NCBI GenBank assembly: GCA_020444545.1
Contig: JAHLKT010000005.1
Span: 1-64,000, forward strand
DNA length: 64,000 nt
Source of the DNA: Desulfarculaceae bacterium
GTDB lineage: Bacteria; Desulfobacterota; Desulfarculia; Desulfarculales; Desulfarculaceae
Direction of reading: 5' to 3'
This document shows, one piece after another, positions 7,387-15,931 of this stretch; position 1 is the stretch's first letter, and each line of letters starts with the position of its first letter. The position numbers were made by a program, and so were the translations under genes. The notes below the pieces were generated by a model. It was given only the letters and a program-made list of their open reading frames with translations, made no database searches and was not told the DNA's origin.

Positions 7387-8117
7387 TGCCCGTGGAGCTG
7401 GCCCTGGCCCTGATTTTTTTGGTCAGCGGCTTCACCATGAGCTTCGCGGGCTTCGGCTTCGCCCTGGTCTCGGTGCCGCTTTTGGCCCTGTTGTTGCCGG
7501 TCAAGGAGGCGGTGGCCCTGCAATTCCCCTATTGCCTGGCCCTGTTCCTCTATCAGGCCTGGCACTACCGGGCCCATCTGGACTGGAAGCTGATGAAGCC
7601 CCTGGTGCTGGGCACCGTCCTGGGCCTGGCCATCGGCGCCTTCATGCTCTACCACCTGCCCGAGGTGACCCTGAAACGGGCCCTGGCCGTGTTCATCGCG
7701 GCGGTGGTTGCCTTAAACCTGATCCCCGCCGGACAGAGCTTCATGTCCCGCCATGCCCAGAGCCCCTGGTGGGGCCGCTTCTGCGGCTTCATCACCGGGA
7801 GCTTCTTCGGGGCCTACACCATCGGCGGGCCGCCCGCCGCCCTGTACATCACCTCGGTGACCGGCGACCCGCTCAAGGCCAAGAGCTTCCTGGCCTCCTT
7901 CTTCAGCGTGCAGTTCATCCTCATCGCCTTTTTCTACGCCTACGCGGGGATGTTTTCCTGGCAGGGGCTCAGGACCACCCTGTGGTTCACCCCGGCGGTG
8001 ATCGCGGGCTCGGCCCTGGGCTTCTGGGCTTTCGCCCATGCCAGCAACCTGCTCTACCGCCGGGTGGTGGCCATAATGCTCCTGGCCACGGCGGTGGTCC
8101 TGTGGTGGCGCGCCTAG
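7386..8117 (+). CDS. TauE/SafE family membrane transporter
   Basis: A 243-residue inner-membrane protein with about seven to eight hydrophobic segments. Typical family motifs include SFAGFGFALVSVPLLALLLP near the N-terminus and a second repeat starting GSFFGAYTIGGPP. TauE/SafE proteins export sulfite, sulfoacetate or related anions. Its start overlaps the DUF1638 stop, so it is the last gene of the importer operon and may remove an anion released when the imported compound is broken down. The substrate is not known. Confidence 0.8.
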   Translation: MPVELALALIFLVSGFTMSFAGFGFALVSVPLLALLLPVKEAVALQFPYCLALFLYQAWHYRAHLDWKLMKPLVLGTVLGLAIGAFMLYHLPEVTLKRALAVFIAAVVALNLIPAGQSFMSRHAQSPWWGRFCGFITGSFFGAYTIGGPPAALYITSVTGDPLKAKSFLASFFSVQFILIAFFYAYAGMFSWQGLRTTLWFTPAVIAGSALGFWAFAHASNLLYRRVVAIMLLATAVVLWWRA

Positions 8118-8149
8118 GCTAGCCCTCCTATTCCATGCAGGCCGGGCAT

Positions 8150-8274
8150 CCGGCTGCGCCAGCCACGGGTATCCTGCGTCGCTGGCTGCGCTCGGTCCTC
8201 GACGTAGCGCTGAAGGCTACGCCTGCGTCCCTCGCTTGCCAGGCGCCTTGCCTTCCCGCGGCTGGCTGTGCCGG
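8150..8274 (+). repeat. Intergenic hairpin element, copy A
   Basis: A 125-bp element bounded by near-perfect inverted ends of the form CCGGCnnnGCCAGCC and GGCTGGCnnnGCCGG. It aligns end to end with copies at 36432-36553 and, inverted, at 53315-53437. Shared blocks include CTCGCTTGCCAGGCGCCTTG and GCGGCTGGCTGTGCCGG. It has no open frame and can fold into one long imperfect hairpin. It lies between the converging ends of the TauE gene and the sigma-54 activator gene. Confidence 0.85.
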
Positions 8275-8393
8275 GAGCCGCGCGAGGTTGACGTGACCAC
8301 GTACGAGGCCCTTTCGAAGCGGCCCAATGGTGGGCCTCGTCGGCATGCTGCTCTGCCCAGCCTCATGGAAAAGGCGGGCTTAGAACGAATTTT

Positions 8394-11207
8394 TCAGTGA
8401 AGGGTGGGGTTGCCGTCCAGGGCCAGGCCGTACTTCTGGGCCTTGCGGATAACCGTGGAGTGGGTGACCCCCAGGAGCTTGGCCGCATCGCGGGTGTTGC
8501 TGGTGGAGGCCAGGGCCTTTTGGATCAGCTGCTTCTCCAGCTGGTCGCGGGCGTCGCGCAGCTTGACCTCGCCGGTGACCCACACCAAGGGCGCCTGGGG
8601 CTGCTCGGCGCCCGGGACCATGGAGCGGGGCAGATGCCTGGGCTCCAAGACGTCGGCGTCGGCGGTGACCACCAGGCGCTCGATGACGTTTTGCAGCTCG
8701 CGCACGTTGCCCGGCCACTCGGCGGTCTCCAGCACTTGCAACAGCTCGTGGCCCAGGGTACGGCTCACGTCGTACTTCTTGTTGTAGGCCTTCAAAAAGC
8801 GTAGAGCCAGGGGCAGGATGTCCTCGCGCCGCTCCCTGAGGGGCGGAATCTCGATGGGCACCACGTAGAGGCGGTAGAAAAGGTCCTCGCGGAACTGGCC
8901 GTCGGCCACCATCTGCTTGAGGTCGCGGTTGGTGGCGGCCAGGATGCGGATGTCCAGCTCCACCGTCTTCACGCTGCCCAGGCGGCGGCAGCGCTGCTCC
9001 TGCAAGACCTTCAACAGCTTCACTTGCAGGTTCAGGGGCAGCTCGCCCACCTCGTCCAGGAACACGGTGCCCCCGGCCGCTTCCTCGAACAGACCCGGCT
9101 TGCCGTAGCGGTCCGCTCCGGAGAAGGCGCCCTTCTCGTAGCCGAAGAGCTCGCTCTCCAGCAGATGCTCGGGAATGGCCCCGCAGTTTAGCGAGACAAA
9201 GGGGTGGCTGCGCCGCTTGCTCAGGTTGTGGATCAGCTTGGCCAAGACGTCCTTGCCCACGCCGCTCTCGCCGCTGAGCAGCACGGTGGAGTCCACCTGG
9301 GCCACGCGCACCGCCAGGTCCAAGAGGTTCTTGGTGGTCGGGCTCTCGGCCACGATGCCGAAGGCGGCCTCGGGCGAGGCGGCGGCCTTCTCATCCTCCA
9401 GGCAGACCTCGGACAGCCGCTTGATGTGCTCCTCCAGGGAGTGCAGCTCGGTCACGTCGCGCACGTTCATCACCACCCGCACCACCTGGCCGAACTTGTC
9501 CAAGACCGGGTTGCCGGTGACGAAGATCTCGTTGCCGCTGTTGAGCTTGCGCCGCATGGTGATGGAGGAGCGGTGGCTCTTCACGTGGCGGAACACCGCC
9601 TGCACCACGGCCAGGCACACATGGCGCTCCGAGTCCAGGCCGCTCACGTCGCGGCCCGTGAGCTTGGTGGGGGCCAGGCCGGTGATGCGCCCGAAGCTGG
9701 GGTTCACGGTGATCACCTGGTAGGTGTCGGTGATCAGCACGCCGTCGTGGGAGTTCTCTATTAGCGAGGAAAGCTCGTCGTTGAGCCTTTGCAGCTCCTC
9801 CACCTGCTTTTGCACCGACTCCAGCTCCGAGGCGTCCTGGAACACCGAGACCGCGCCGACCACCCGGTCGTGCTGCTTGATGGGGCTGCGGCTGACCAAG
9901 AAGTTGCGGCCGTTGTGGCTGAAGGGTTTGCCCATCTCCAGCTCGCCGGTGGCCAGCACCCGGTCGAGCTGGGTGTCGGGCACGAACTGGTTGGCCGGCT
10001 TGCCCAAGGCGTCGGCCTGGGCAAAGCCCATGAGTTTTTCGGCCTGCTGGTTGACGATGGTGAAGTGGCAGTCCTGGTCCACCGCGAAGATGCCCGAGGG
10101 CACCGACTGCAACACCGTCTCCAACTGGGCCTTGGTGTGCTTCAGGTTCTCCTCGGCCTCGCGCTTGTCGGTCACGTCCCAGAGAAGGCTCTGCACCCCC
10201 ACGATGGTCCCGTCGCCGTCGCGCACCGGGTGGTGGATCATCTCCACGTAGCGCGCCTGGTCCTGGCCGGGCCGGCTGAAGCGATGCACCGCGTCCAGGG
10301 TGTCGCCGCCCCGGATGACGCTCATCTCGTCGGCCACGTAGTCCTGGGCCAGGTCCGGGGGCAGCAGGTTGCGGGCCGGCTTGCTTTGGCAATCGTCCAG
10401 CTCAATACCCATCTCGGCCAACAGCGCCTTGTTGGCAAAGGTCAGCTTGCCTTCGAGGTCGGTGCGGAACAGGCCCTGAGGCATGGTGTCCACCAGGGAC
10501 TGGTAGCGCTGCTCGCTGTCGCGTAGGGCCTTTTCCGTGCCCATCTGCTTTTTCAGGGTGGCCCGGTAGGTTACGAACAGGAAGTAGAGGAACAGTGGCA
10601 TGAGGAGGCCGCAGATGGCCAGAAATCCGACGAGCAGGGGGCGGAAGCCGTCCTCGATCTCGGCGTAGAGGGCCGAGCGGGAGCGGTGCACCCCCAGCAT
10701 CCACTTCTTCTGGGGGATGGCGTAGAAGGCGGCGATCTGGTCCTGTCCCGCGCTGGAGATGTACTCGCCCGCGTAGTTGGTCTGGGCGGTCACCAGATCG
10801 CAGAGGTTCTTGTGGTTCTTCTGGGCTCCGCCCAGGATGGGGTTGTCGCCGGCATAGGCCCCCACGCTCTCCGGGGAGGCGGTGTGCAATAGCAGGTTGC
10901 CTTTGGCGTCCACCACACAGATGTACTCGTCGGCGGGCCTGTGCCCGGCGGACTCCCAATACTTCTCCAAGGACTTGAGATAGGCGGGGCCGGCGGGCGA
11001 GGCGTTCATGTCCGCCGCCCTGACGATCATCTCGGCCTTGTTGAGGTAGAAGTTCTGATAGCCCCTTTCCATCATGGAAAAGGAATAGCGGTAGCTGACA
11101 TAGCCGATGAGCAGGGTGGCCGCGATGAGGGCCGCGTAAAGCAGGAAGGTGGCCCGGGCCATGGGCCGGGTGCGGGCCTTGAGCTCTGGGTTGCGGTTTC
11201 CTAGCAT
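8394..11207 (-). CDS. Membrane-anchored Cache-PAS sigma-54 transcriptional activator
   Basis: A 937-residue regulator. Order: membrane helix (about 18-40), a periplasmic Cache-like sensor (about 41-190), a second helix (about 195-215), three PAS domains (about 230-600), a sigma-54 AAA+ domain (about 610-855) with Walker A GESGVGKD, the sigma-54 contact loop GAFSGA (the Ser form of GAFTGA) and FLDEVGELP, then a C-terminal Fis/TyrR-type helix-turn-helix ending SNTRDAAKLLGVTHSTVIRK. There is no receiver or kinase domain, so the sensed ligand must act directly through the membrane. It converges on the importer operon, and both sigma-54-type promoters in the window lie in the spacer at 1127-1690, so that locus is the likely target. 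The effector is unknown; the imported solute is the obvious candidate. Confidence 0.85.
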   Translation of the reverse strand: MLGNRNPELKARTRPMARATFLLYAALIAATLLIGYVSYRYSFSMMERGYQNFYLNKAEMIVRAADMNASPAGPAYLKSLEKYWESAGHRPADEYICVVDAKGNLLLHTASPESVGAYAGDNPILGGAQKNHKNLCDLVTAQTNYAGEYISSAGQDQIAAFYAIPQKKWMLGVHRSRSALYAEIEDGFRPLLVGFLAICGLLMPLFLYFLFVTYRATLKKQMGTEKALRDSEQRYQSLVDTMPQGLFRTDLEGKLTFANKALLAEMGIELDDCQSKPARNLLPPDLAQDYVADEMSVIRGGDTLDAVHRFSRPGQDQARYVEMIHHPVRDGDGTIVGVQSLLWDVTDKREAEENLKHTKAQLETVLQSVPSGIFAVDQDCHFTIVNQQAEKLMGFAQADALGKPANQFVPDTQLDRVLATGELEMGKPFSHNGRNFLVSRSPIKQHDRVVGAVSVFQDASELESVQKQVEELQRLNDELSSLIENSHDGVLITDTYQVITVNPSFGRITGLAPTKLTGRDVSGLDSERHVCLAVVQAVFRHVKSHRSSITMRRKLNSGNEIFVTGNPVLDKFGQVVRVVMNVRDVTELHSLEEHIKRLSEVCLEDEKAAASPEAAFGIVAESPTTKNLLDLAVRVAQVDSTVLLSGESGVGKDVLAKLIHNLSKRRSHPFVSLNCGAIPEHLLESELFGYEKGAFSGADRYGKPGLFEEAAGGTVFLDEVGELPLNLQVKLLKVLQEQRCRRLGSVKTVELDIRILAATNRDLKQMVADGQFREDLFYRLYVVPIEIPPLRERREDILPLALRFLKAYNKKYDVSRTLGHELLQVLETAEWPGNVRELQNVIERLVVTADADVLEPRHLPRSMVPGAEQPQAPLVWVTGEVKLRDARDQLEKQLIQKALASTSNTRDAAKLLGVTHSTVIRKAQKYGLALDGNPTLH

Positions 11208-11349
11208 GATGCCCTAACTGATGAAAATTACGAAGCCACACCTCCCCCCTCTAGGCAGTGCCCGATCACCCGAAGGCTCGCTTGGCCGCGCCGCCCTCGT
11301 GGGTCTTCTATACATTTTAACAGGCAGGTGGGGCCGCGCCCGGCCTTTT

Positions 11350-12249
11350 TCAGGGGATTGGGGCGATGGCCAGGGAAAGGGCGTTGGCGATGTCATGGTC
11401 GCCCACGGTCAGCTCGAAGATGGCGTTCCGGGCGGCCAGAGCTTCCACCCAGGGCAGGATGGCCAGCTTGCCCGCCCGGCCGGGATAGGTCTGGGACAGC
11501 ACTCCACGCAGGGCGCTTTGGCGGTCCGCCGGGCAGAGCCGGGTGTCCTCCCCCCGGCTGACCAGGTGCAGGGCGCGCACCGGCAGGCCGGTCCCATAGG
11601 GCACGATTCTCGGCAGGCTGCGGTCCAACAGCGCCCAGTAGTCGCTCTTCCAGCCCCGGCCGATCATGTAGTGGCTGTCTGGTCCCAACCGACTGGCAAA
11701 GGGCTCCGGCAGCACCGGCTCGGTCAGGCGCAGGCTGATGTTGTGGGGGTAGGGCCGCGCCAGGCCGGTGGCCGGGTCGATGGCCGTGGAGTCGTCGTTG
11801 AGCAGGGGCAGTCCTTGGGCCCAGGCCTCGGCGGCCAGGGAGCTCTTGCCGCTCTCGGAGCGGCCGCAGAAAAGCACCGCCTCGCCGTCGGCCACGCAGG
11901 CCGAGGCGTGCAGCACCGGGTCGGGGCTAAGCTTGTGAAAGGCCTTGGGCAGGGTGGAGGCCAGGAAGTGGAGCAACCGGCCGGGTTCGGGAACCGGGAT
12001 CTGCCACTGGCCGATGGTGATCAGGTAGCCGCTCCCCGAGGGGCCAAGGGAGTAGTCGGGGAGAGACTGATACGTCCCCGGGGCGGGCTCCAGTTCCAGT
12101 CCCAGGAGCTCGGCCGCCTGGAGCAGGGCTGGGAGGTCGCAGGTCTCCACCAGGGCGCGGGTGTCCTCCCAGCAGAGCAGCCTGTATTGCGCTCCGGCGG
12201 TACGGGAATCGGGGTTGGAGTCAGGGGGAATGGGAGGCTCCGCGCGCAA
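11350..12249 (-). CDS. HprK-related kinase
   Basis: About 299 residues if translation starts at TTG 12249-12247, just after the stop of the PqqD-like gene; the frame stays open further upstream, so the exact start is uncertain. The C-terminal half is an HPr-kinase-like P-loop domain with GRSESGKSSLAA, followed by LLNDDSTAI, the acidic strand seen in HprK folds. Proteins of this type are found in small clusters with a PqqD-like protein and a nucleotidyltransferase (the HPr-rel-A arrangement) and in some lasso-peptide clusters, where a related kinase phosphorylates the peptide. Here it is the last gene of a minus-strand operon that also encodes a small peptide. Its substrate is not known. Confidence 0.7.
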   Translation of the reverse strand: MRAEPPIPPDSNPDSRTAGAQYRLLCWEDTRALVETCDLPALLQAAELLGLELEPAPGTYQSLPDYSLGPSGSGYLITIGQWQIPVPEPGRLLHFLASTLPKAFHKLSPDPVLHASACVADGEAVLFCGRSESGKSSLAAEAWAQGLPLLNDDSTAIDPATGLARPYPHNISLRLTEPVLPEPFASRLGPDSHYMIGRGWKSDYWALLDRSLPRIVPYGTGLPVRALHLVSRGEDTRLCPADRQSALRGVLSQTYPGRAGKLAILPWVEALAARNAIFELTVGDHDIANALSLAIAPIP

Positions 12250-12251
12250 GG

Positions 12252-12542
12252 CTAGGCCATGGGCCGGATGAACCCCCTGGCCAGGAGGGTTTGCAGGGAC
12301 TGCTCCACCTGGGCGGCCAGCTCCTCGCGGGGCTGCCGGGGAAAGGCCTCCAGCAGCAGGCCCACCAAGTCGTCGACGCTCTGGGGCCATTGCAGGGCCT
12401 CCCAGATAGCCGCCGCCGTGGGGTTGAGCATCAGGGTGTCCTCGCTGTCCCGGTGCATGACCAGCAGGTCCTGCTCAAAGGTGCCCTCGGTGAACTCCTC
12501 GATGCGCTGATAAGGCTGTTGCCTGGATATGGCCTGGCTCAA
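12252..12542 (-). CDS. PqqD-family small protein (peptide chaperone-like)
   Basis: A 96-residue protein of the PqqD fold. The hallmark segment DTLMLNPTAAAIWEAL is followed by a helix-rich half ending LLARGFIRPM. PqqD-like domains bind the leader part of ribosomally made peptides and present them to modifying enzymes. The likely start is TTG at 12542-12540 (MSQAIS); the ribosome site is weak and no in-frame ATG precedes it. It is followed immediately by the HprK-like gene and preceded, after 120 bases without an ORF, by a 59-residue peptide gene. A role in handling that peptide is inference. Confidence 0.75.
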   Translation of the reverse strand: MSQAISRQQPYQRIEEFTEGTFEQDLLVMHRDSEDTLMLNPTAAAIWEALQWPQSVDDLVGLLLEAFPRQPREELAAQVEQSLQTLLARGFIRPMA

Positions 12543-12662
12543 TTGGCGGTCCGTTTCATAAAACCCGGTCCCGGTCCCGTGGCGGGCGAAGGCAGATGTG
12601 CGCCGCCGCCAAGCAAGGCGCAGCCCGGAAGGGCGCGGATTTGGCGGGAGGTGATGCTGTGT

Positions 12663-12842
12663 CTAATAGCCGTAGGTGATGCTGTCGCCGCCGTCCAGGA
12701 CCAAAAGCACCAGGGGAGCCACGAATGCGCCCGTCACCAGCTTGCCGAGGATTCTGCGCCGGTCCTCGTCGGGCAGATTGCCGGGACGGTCCTGGTCAAC
12801 CTGGCTGTCGCCGGGGGTGGTCGGTAGTTTTTGCTCGGACAC
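12663..12842 (-). CDS. 59-residue peptide, candidate substrate of the kinase/PqqD/nucleotidyltransferase cluster
   Basis: Start is GTG at 12842-12840, one base after the stop of the nucleotidyltransferase gene and five bases after a GGAGG site that lies inside that gene's last codons, so the two are coupled. The first half is acidic and proline-rich (residues 1-26). It is followed by PDEDRRRILGKLVTGAF, a hydrophobic stretch APLVLLVL and a short tail DGGDSITYGY. The RRR-x-hydrophobic layout resembles small conserved peptides seen beside PqqD/nucleotidyltransferase/HprK genes in other bacteria. It could be a modified peptide precursor or a small membrane-bound partner; longer starts at 12875 and 12914 are less likely. 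Confidence 0.6.
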   Translation of the reverse strand: MSEQKLPTTPGDSQVDQDRPGNLPDEDRRRILGKLVTGAFVAPLVLLVLDGGDSITYGY

Positions 12843-12843
12843 G

Positions 12844-13584
12844 CTAACCTCCAAATGCGCTCTTGCCGGGGTCATCGGACGTTTTTTCCGGATCGGACGG
12901 GAAGCCGAACTCATGCACCGCCAAGCTGATCCGGCGCACCACGGTTTCCGTTCTGCTCTCGCATGTTATCACGGGATCGGTGGGCAATTGTGCTAAAAAA
13001 CGCCGGTCCTCGGCCGATTCCACAAAGGGGCTGATGCTTTTTAGGTAGGCGTTGCCGGGCAGGGTGAGACGCAGGCCGTACAGGGAGGCGGTCTGCCGGA
13101 TGTGGCGGAAGGCCAGGGGCGCGCGCACCAGGATGCCGCCCACGATATTTTCCATGGCTTCGCCGGGCACCTCCCTCCAGCTGAACACGTCCACGTGCCG
13201 CACGTCGTCCAAGTGGGCGATGGCGTGGTAGGGCGATTTCTCCACGATCTTCAGGCCCGCCGCCGCGAAGGCGGCCAGCACCCGGGGGCGCTCCGGGGCC
13301 AGGCACATGAGGTCCAGGTCGTGGTGGACCCTGCTTAGCCTGCCGCGCATGGCGTCGTAGGCCAGGCCGCCGGTGATCAGGCAATCCAACTGTTCGCGCT
13401 CGATGAGCGCGGCCACCAGGCGCAACAGCTCCAGCAGCCCGGCGTTGCGGTAGCGTAAATAGGTCTGGGAGCGGCACAGGGCTTTTTCCAGCACATCGCG
13501 GAACTTGGCCTCGTGGCCCGCAAGCCTGGCCAGAAGGCGGTCATAAGGGGAGAGGTCGAACTTTGCTAGGCGGTCCGGTTTCAC
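12844..13584 (-). CDS. Nucleotidyltransferase-fold protein
   Basis: A 246-residue protein with a nucleotidyltransferase (Pol-beta-like) core: ITGGLAYDAMRGR around residues 70-82, then HHDLDLM with the paired metal-binding aspartates D89 and D91, and a third acidic strand in RHVDVFSWRE. This arrangement resembles the small aminoglycoside-adenylyltransferase-like nucleotidyltransferases. It is the first gene of the minus-strand cluster and is divergent from a second nucleotidyltransferase at 13742. It probably transfers a nucleotide to a protein or small-molecule hydroxyl; the acceptor is unknown, and the downstream peptide is a candidate. Confidence 0.7.
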   Translation of the reverse strand: MKPDRLAKFDLSPYDRLLARLAGHEAKFRDVLEKALCRSQTYLRYRNAGLLELLRLVAALIEREQLDCLITGGLAYDAMRGRLSRVHHDLDLMCLAPERPRVLAAFAAAGLKIVEKSPYHAIAHLDDVRHVDVFSWREVPGEAMENIVGGILVRAPLAFRHIRQTASLYGLRLTLPGNAYLKSISPFVESAEDRRFLAQLPTDPVITCESRTETVVRRISLAVHEFGFPSDPEKTSDDPGKSAFGG

Positions 13585-13741
13585 GCAGCCCCCTGACGGC
13601 TCTATGGTTTTTGCCTAGGATTTTATAACGGTTGCGCGGAGCCAACGTGCTATAAACTCTATCTTAACCGGATGGGGACGGTCAACGGGAAGCGGGAAGG
13701 TCCGCGCCGCCCGGACCACACCATTGCCTTGCGAGCAGCTG

Positions 13742-14917
13742 ATGAAGCCGTGGCGCGTGCATAAAACAGGTTGCCCCCTCTTTACCGGGGACGAGCTGTT
13801 GCTGCGCGCGGCCCTGCTGGGAAAAGACGAGGCTCTCGCGGCCTGGCGTGGGTGGAAGCAGCGCGCGGACCTGGACGCCCTGGATGTCAATGCCTCCCGC
13901 CTGCTGCCTCTGCTCTACGCCAACCTGCGCCGCCACGGGGTGTCGGACCCCTTGATGGCCCGGTTGCAAGGCGTCTACCGCTACAACGCCCTGCGCAACC
14001 AAGGCTTCCTGCGCGACCTGAACGGCGCGTTGCGGGTTCTGGCCGAACAGGGCATCCCGGTGATGGTGCTCAAGGGAATGGCCCTTGCCGTGGGCTGCTA
14101 CGGCGATTTGGCCCTGCGGCCCATGCAGGACCTGGACCTCCTGGTAAAGCCCCAAGACGCTATTCGGGCCATGCGGGCGTTGATCGCCCAGGGATGGGCG
14201 CTCAATACGCCGCCGGGCGAATCGTTAGGCCCGGAGTTTGTAGCCAAGCGGATTGAATACTCCCTGAACAACCAGTTCGGCACCAAGATCGACTTGCACT
14301 GGGCGGCCAAGCAATTGCAAGAGCCGGTTCCGGAGGTTTCATATTGGGAGCAAACCGAGGAGCTGGAGGGCGCGGGAAGCGGAATATTAGCCCTGAATGC
14401 GACGGAATCGCTATTTTATGCCTTTACGCACAGCATCAAACATTTCGGCATCAACGCCCCCCGCATGCTGGCGGACATGCACTGCATAATAGGCAGGCGA
14501 TATGCTGAGATAGATTGGGCCTGCCTGGAACAGAGAATCAGGCAGACCAACCTAATGCTGCCGGCGCGCAAGGTTCTGCGCTACCTTACCGACCTGCTGC
14601 ACAGCGCCATACCCGCGTCGCTGCTGCGCCGCCTCGACTCAACACCCATAGCCGGACGTGAATGGCATACTTATTACGGGCTGAACCGTTCGCCCGAGAA
14701 ATTGGGGAACATCCTTTTGCTGTTGATGAGGATGGCTAACGAATACCTGCAACAGAAGGAAAAAATAGGCCGAAAAGGCAAAAAGATGAGCCTGGCGGAG
14801 TATTTAAAATGGCGCTGGGGGCTCCGCGAGATGGGCCAGGTGCCCTCCGCCCTGCTGAGCAAAACTTGGGCTCACCTTCGCCGCGAGCTGGGGAGCCCGG
14901 CGGCGCGCCGGAAATAG
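13742..14917 (+). CDS. Nucleotidyltransferase family protein (NTP_transf_5-like)
   Basis: About 391 residues from ATG 13742 (a TTG at 13724 would add six). The N-terminal half carries the family signature LKGMALAVGCYGDLALRPMQ followed by DLDLLV, with the catalytic pair D136 and D138 counted from the longer start. The C-terminal half is helical and basic. Families of this type accompany HprK-like kinases, PqqD-like proteins and lasso-peptide or exosortase loci. It is transcribed away from the peptide cluster, and the 139- to 157-bp spacer probably holds promoters for both directions. The latter half has more A/T-rich codons (14390-14800) than the surrounding genes, hinting at separate acquisition. 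Confidence 0.7.
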   Translation: MKPWRVHKTGCPLFTGDELLLRAALLGKDEALAAWRGWKQRADLDALDVNASRLLPLLYANLRRHGVSDPLMARLQGVYRYNALRNQGFLRDLNGALRVLAEQGIPVMVLKGMALAVGCYGDLALRPMQDLDLLVKPQDAIRAMRALIAQGWALNTPPGESLGPEFVAKRIEYSLNNQFGTKIDLHWAAKQLQEPVPEVSYWEQTEELEGAGSGILALNATESLFYAFTHSIKHFGINAPRMLADMHCIIGRRYAEIDWACLEQRIRQTNLMLPARKVLRYLTDLLHSAIPASLLRRLDSTPIAGREWHTYYGLNRSPEKLGNILLLLMRMANEYLQQKEKIGRKGKKMSLAEYLKWRWGLREMGQVPSALLSKTWAHLRRELGSPAARRK

Positions 14918-15022
14918 ACATCGGTCTCGTGGCGGCCGGCCGCAACGCCTCTGCAAAAACGATCGGGAGCCCTAGATAACGCCGCCCGCCAAACTCCAGG
15001 GGCCGCCGCCCATGGAGCCCGC

Positions 15023-15931
15023 CTAGACCGCGTTCCAGTCGGGCCGGCCCTGCTTGCAGGTGTAGGAGGCCAGCTCGTCGCCCAGCACCTTCTTGATCAG
15101 GGCGGTGGATTCCAATAGGGCGTCGAAGTCCACCCCCGTGGCCGCGCCCATCTCTTCCATTAGGTTGACCAGGTCCTCGGTGGGGATGTTGCCCATGGCC
15201 CCCACCGCGGTGGGGCAGCCGCCCAGCCCGCCCACCGAGGAGTCGAAGACCCGGCAGCCGGCCTGGTAGGCCGCATAGGCGTTGGCCAGGCCCAGGCCCC
15301 GGCTGTTGTGGAAGTGGGCGGCCAGGGGCAGGCCGGCGTGCTGTGCGCCCAGGCGGCCGAAGACCTCCCCCACCTGGCGGGGGTTGGCCATGCCGGTGGT
15401 GTCGCCCAGGGACACCTCGCGCACCCCCAGCTCGGCGTAGGCCGCGATGATGCGCTCCACCTGCTCCAGGGAGATGGCCCCCTCGTAGGGGCAGCCGAAG
15501 GCGGTGATCACGTAGCCCCGGAGGCTCTTGCCCGCGGCCAGGGCCTCGCGGGCGATCTCCTTGAAGCCCGCCAGGGAGTCCTCGATGGACATGGCCACGT
15601 TTTTCTGGTTGTGGGTCTGGCTGGCCGAAACGAACAAGGCCAGCTCGTCCACCGGGGTCCCCAGGGCCCGCAGGCAGCCCTTGAGGTTGGGCACCAGGGC
15701 GCTGTAGATCACCCCCGGGGCCTTGGTCATGCCGCCCAGCACCTCCATGGCGTCCTTGAGGTGGGGGATCACCTTGGGGTGCACGAAGGAGGTCACCTCG
15801 ATGCGCTTCAGCCCGGTGGCGGACAGGCTGTCGATCAGGGCTATCTTGTCCTCGGTGGGGAAGAACACCGACTCGTATTGCAGGCCGTCGCGCGGGCCCA
15901 CCTCTACCACAGTCACCGGATCGAGCTGCAT
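15023..15931 (-). CDS. Hydroxymethylglutaryl-CoA lyase-like enzyme
   Basis: A 302-residue HMGL-like TIM-barrel aldolase. It starts with the family signature VTVVEVGPRDGLQYE and has SFVHPKVIPHL, the HFHN segment (AAHFHNSRGLGLAN) that supplies metal-binding histidines, and the active-site loop GGLGGCPTAVGAMGNIPTED. HMG-CoA lyase splits HMG-CoA to acetoacetate and acetyl-CoA in leucine and ketone-body metabolism; close relatives cleave other 3-hydroxy-3-methylacyl-CoAs. No leucine-degradation genes are adjacent and it stands alone on its strand, so the precise substrate is not set by context. Confidence 0.85.
   Translation of the reverse strand: MQLDPVTVVEVGPRDGLQYESVFFPTEDKIALIDSLSATGLKRIEVTSFVHPKVIPHLKDAMEVLGGMTKAPGVIYSALVPNLKGCLRALGTPVDELALFVSASQTHNQKNVAMSIEDSLAGFKEIAREALAAGKSLRGYVITAFGCPYEGAISLEQVERIIAAYAELGVREVSLGDTTGMANPRQVGEVFGRLGAQHAGLPLAAHFHNSRGLGLANAYAAYQAGCRVFDSSVGGLGGCPTAVGAMGNIPTEDLVNLMEEMGAATGVDFDALLESTALIKKVLGDELASYTCKQGRPDWNAV

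Noticed and set aside
11350-14917. Lasso-peptide biosynthesis cluster
   Set aside because: There is no asparagine-synthetase-like cyclase or leader protease; only the PqqD-like, kinase and nucleotidyltransferase genes overlap with that class.
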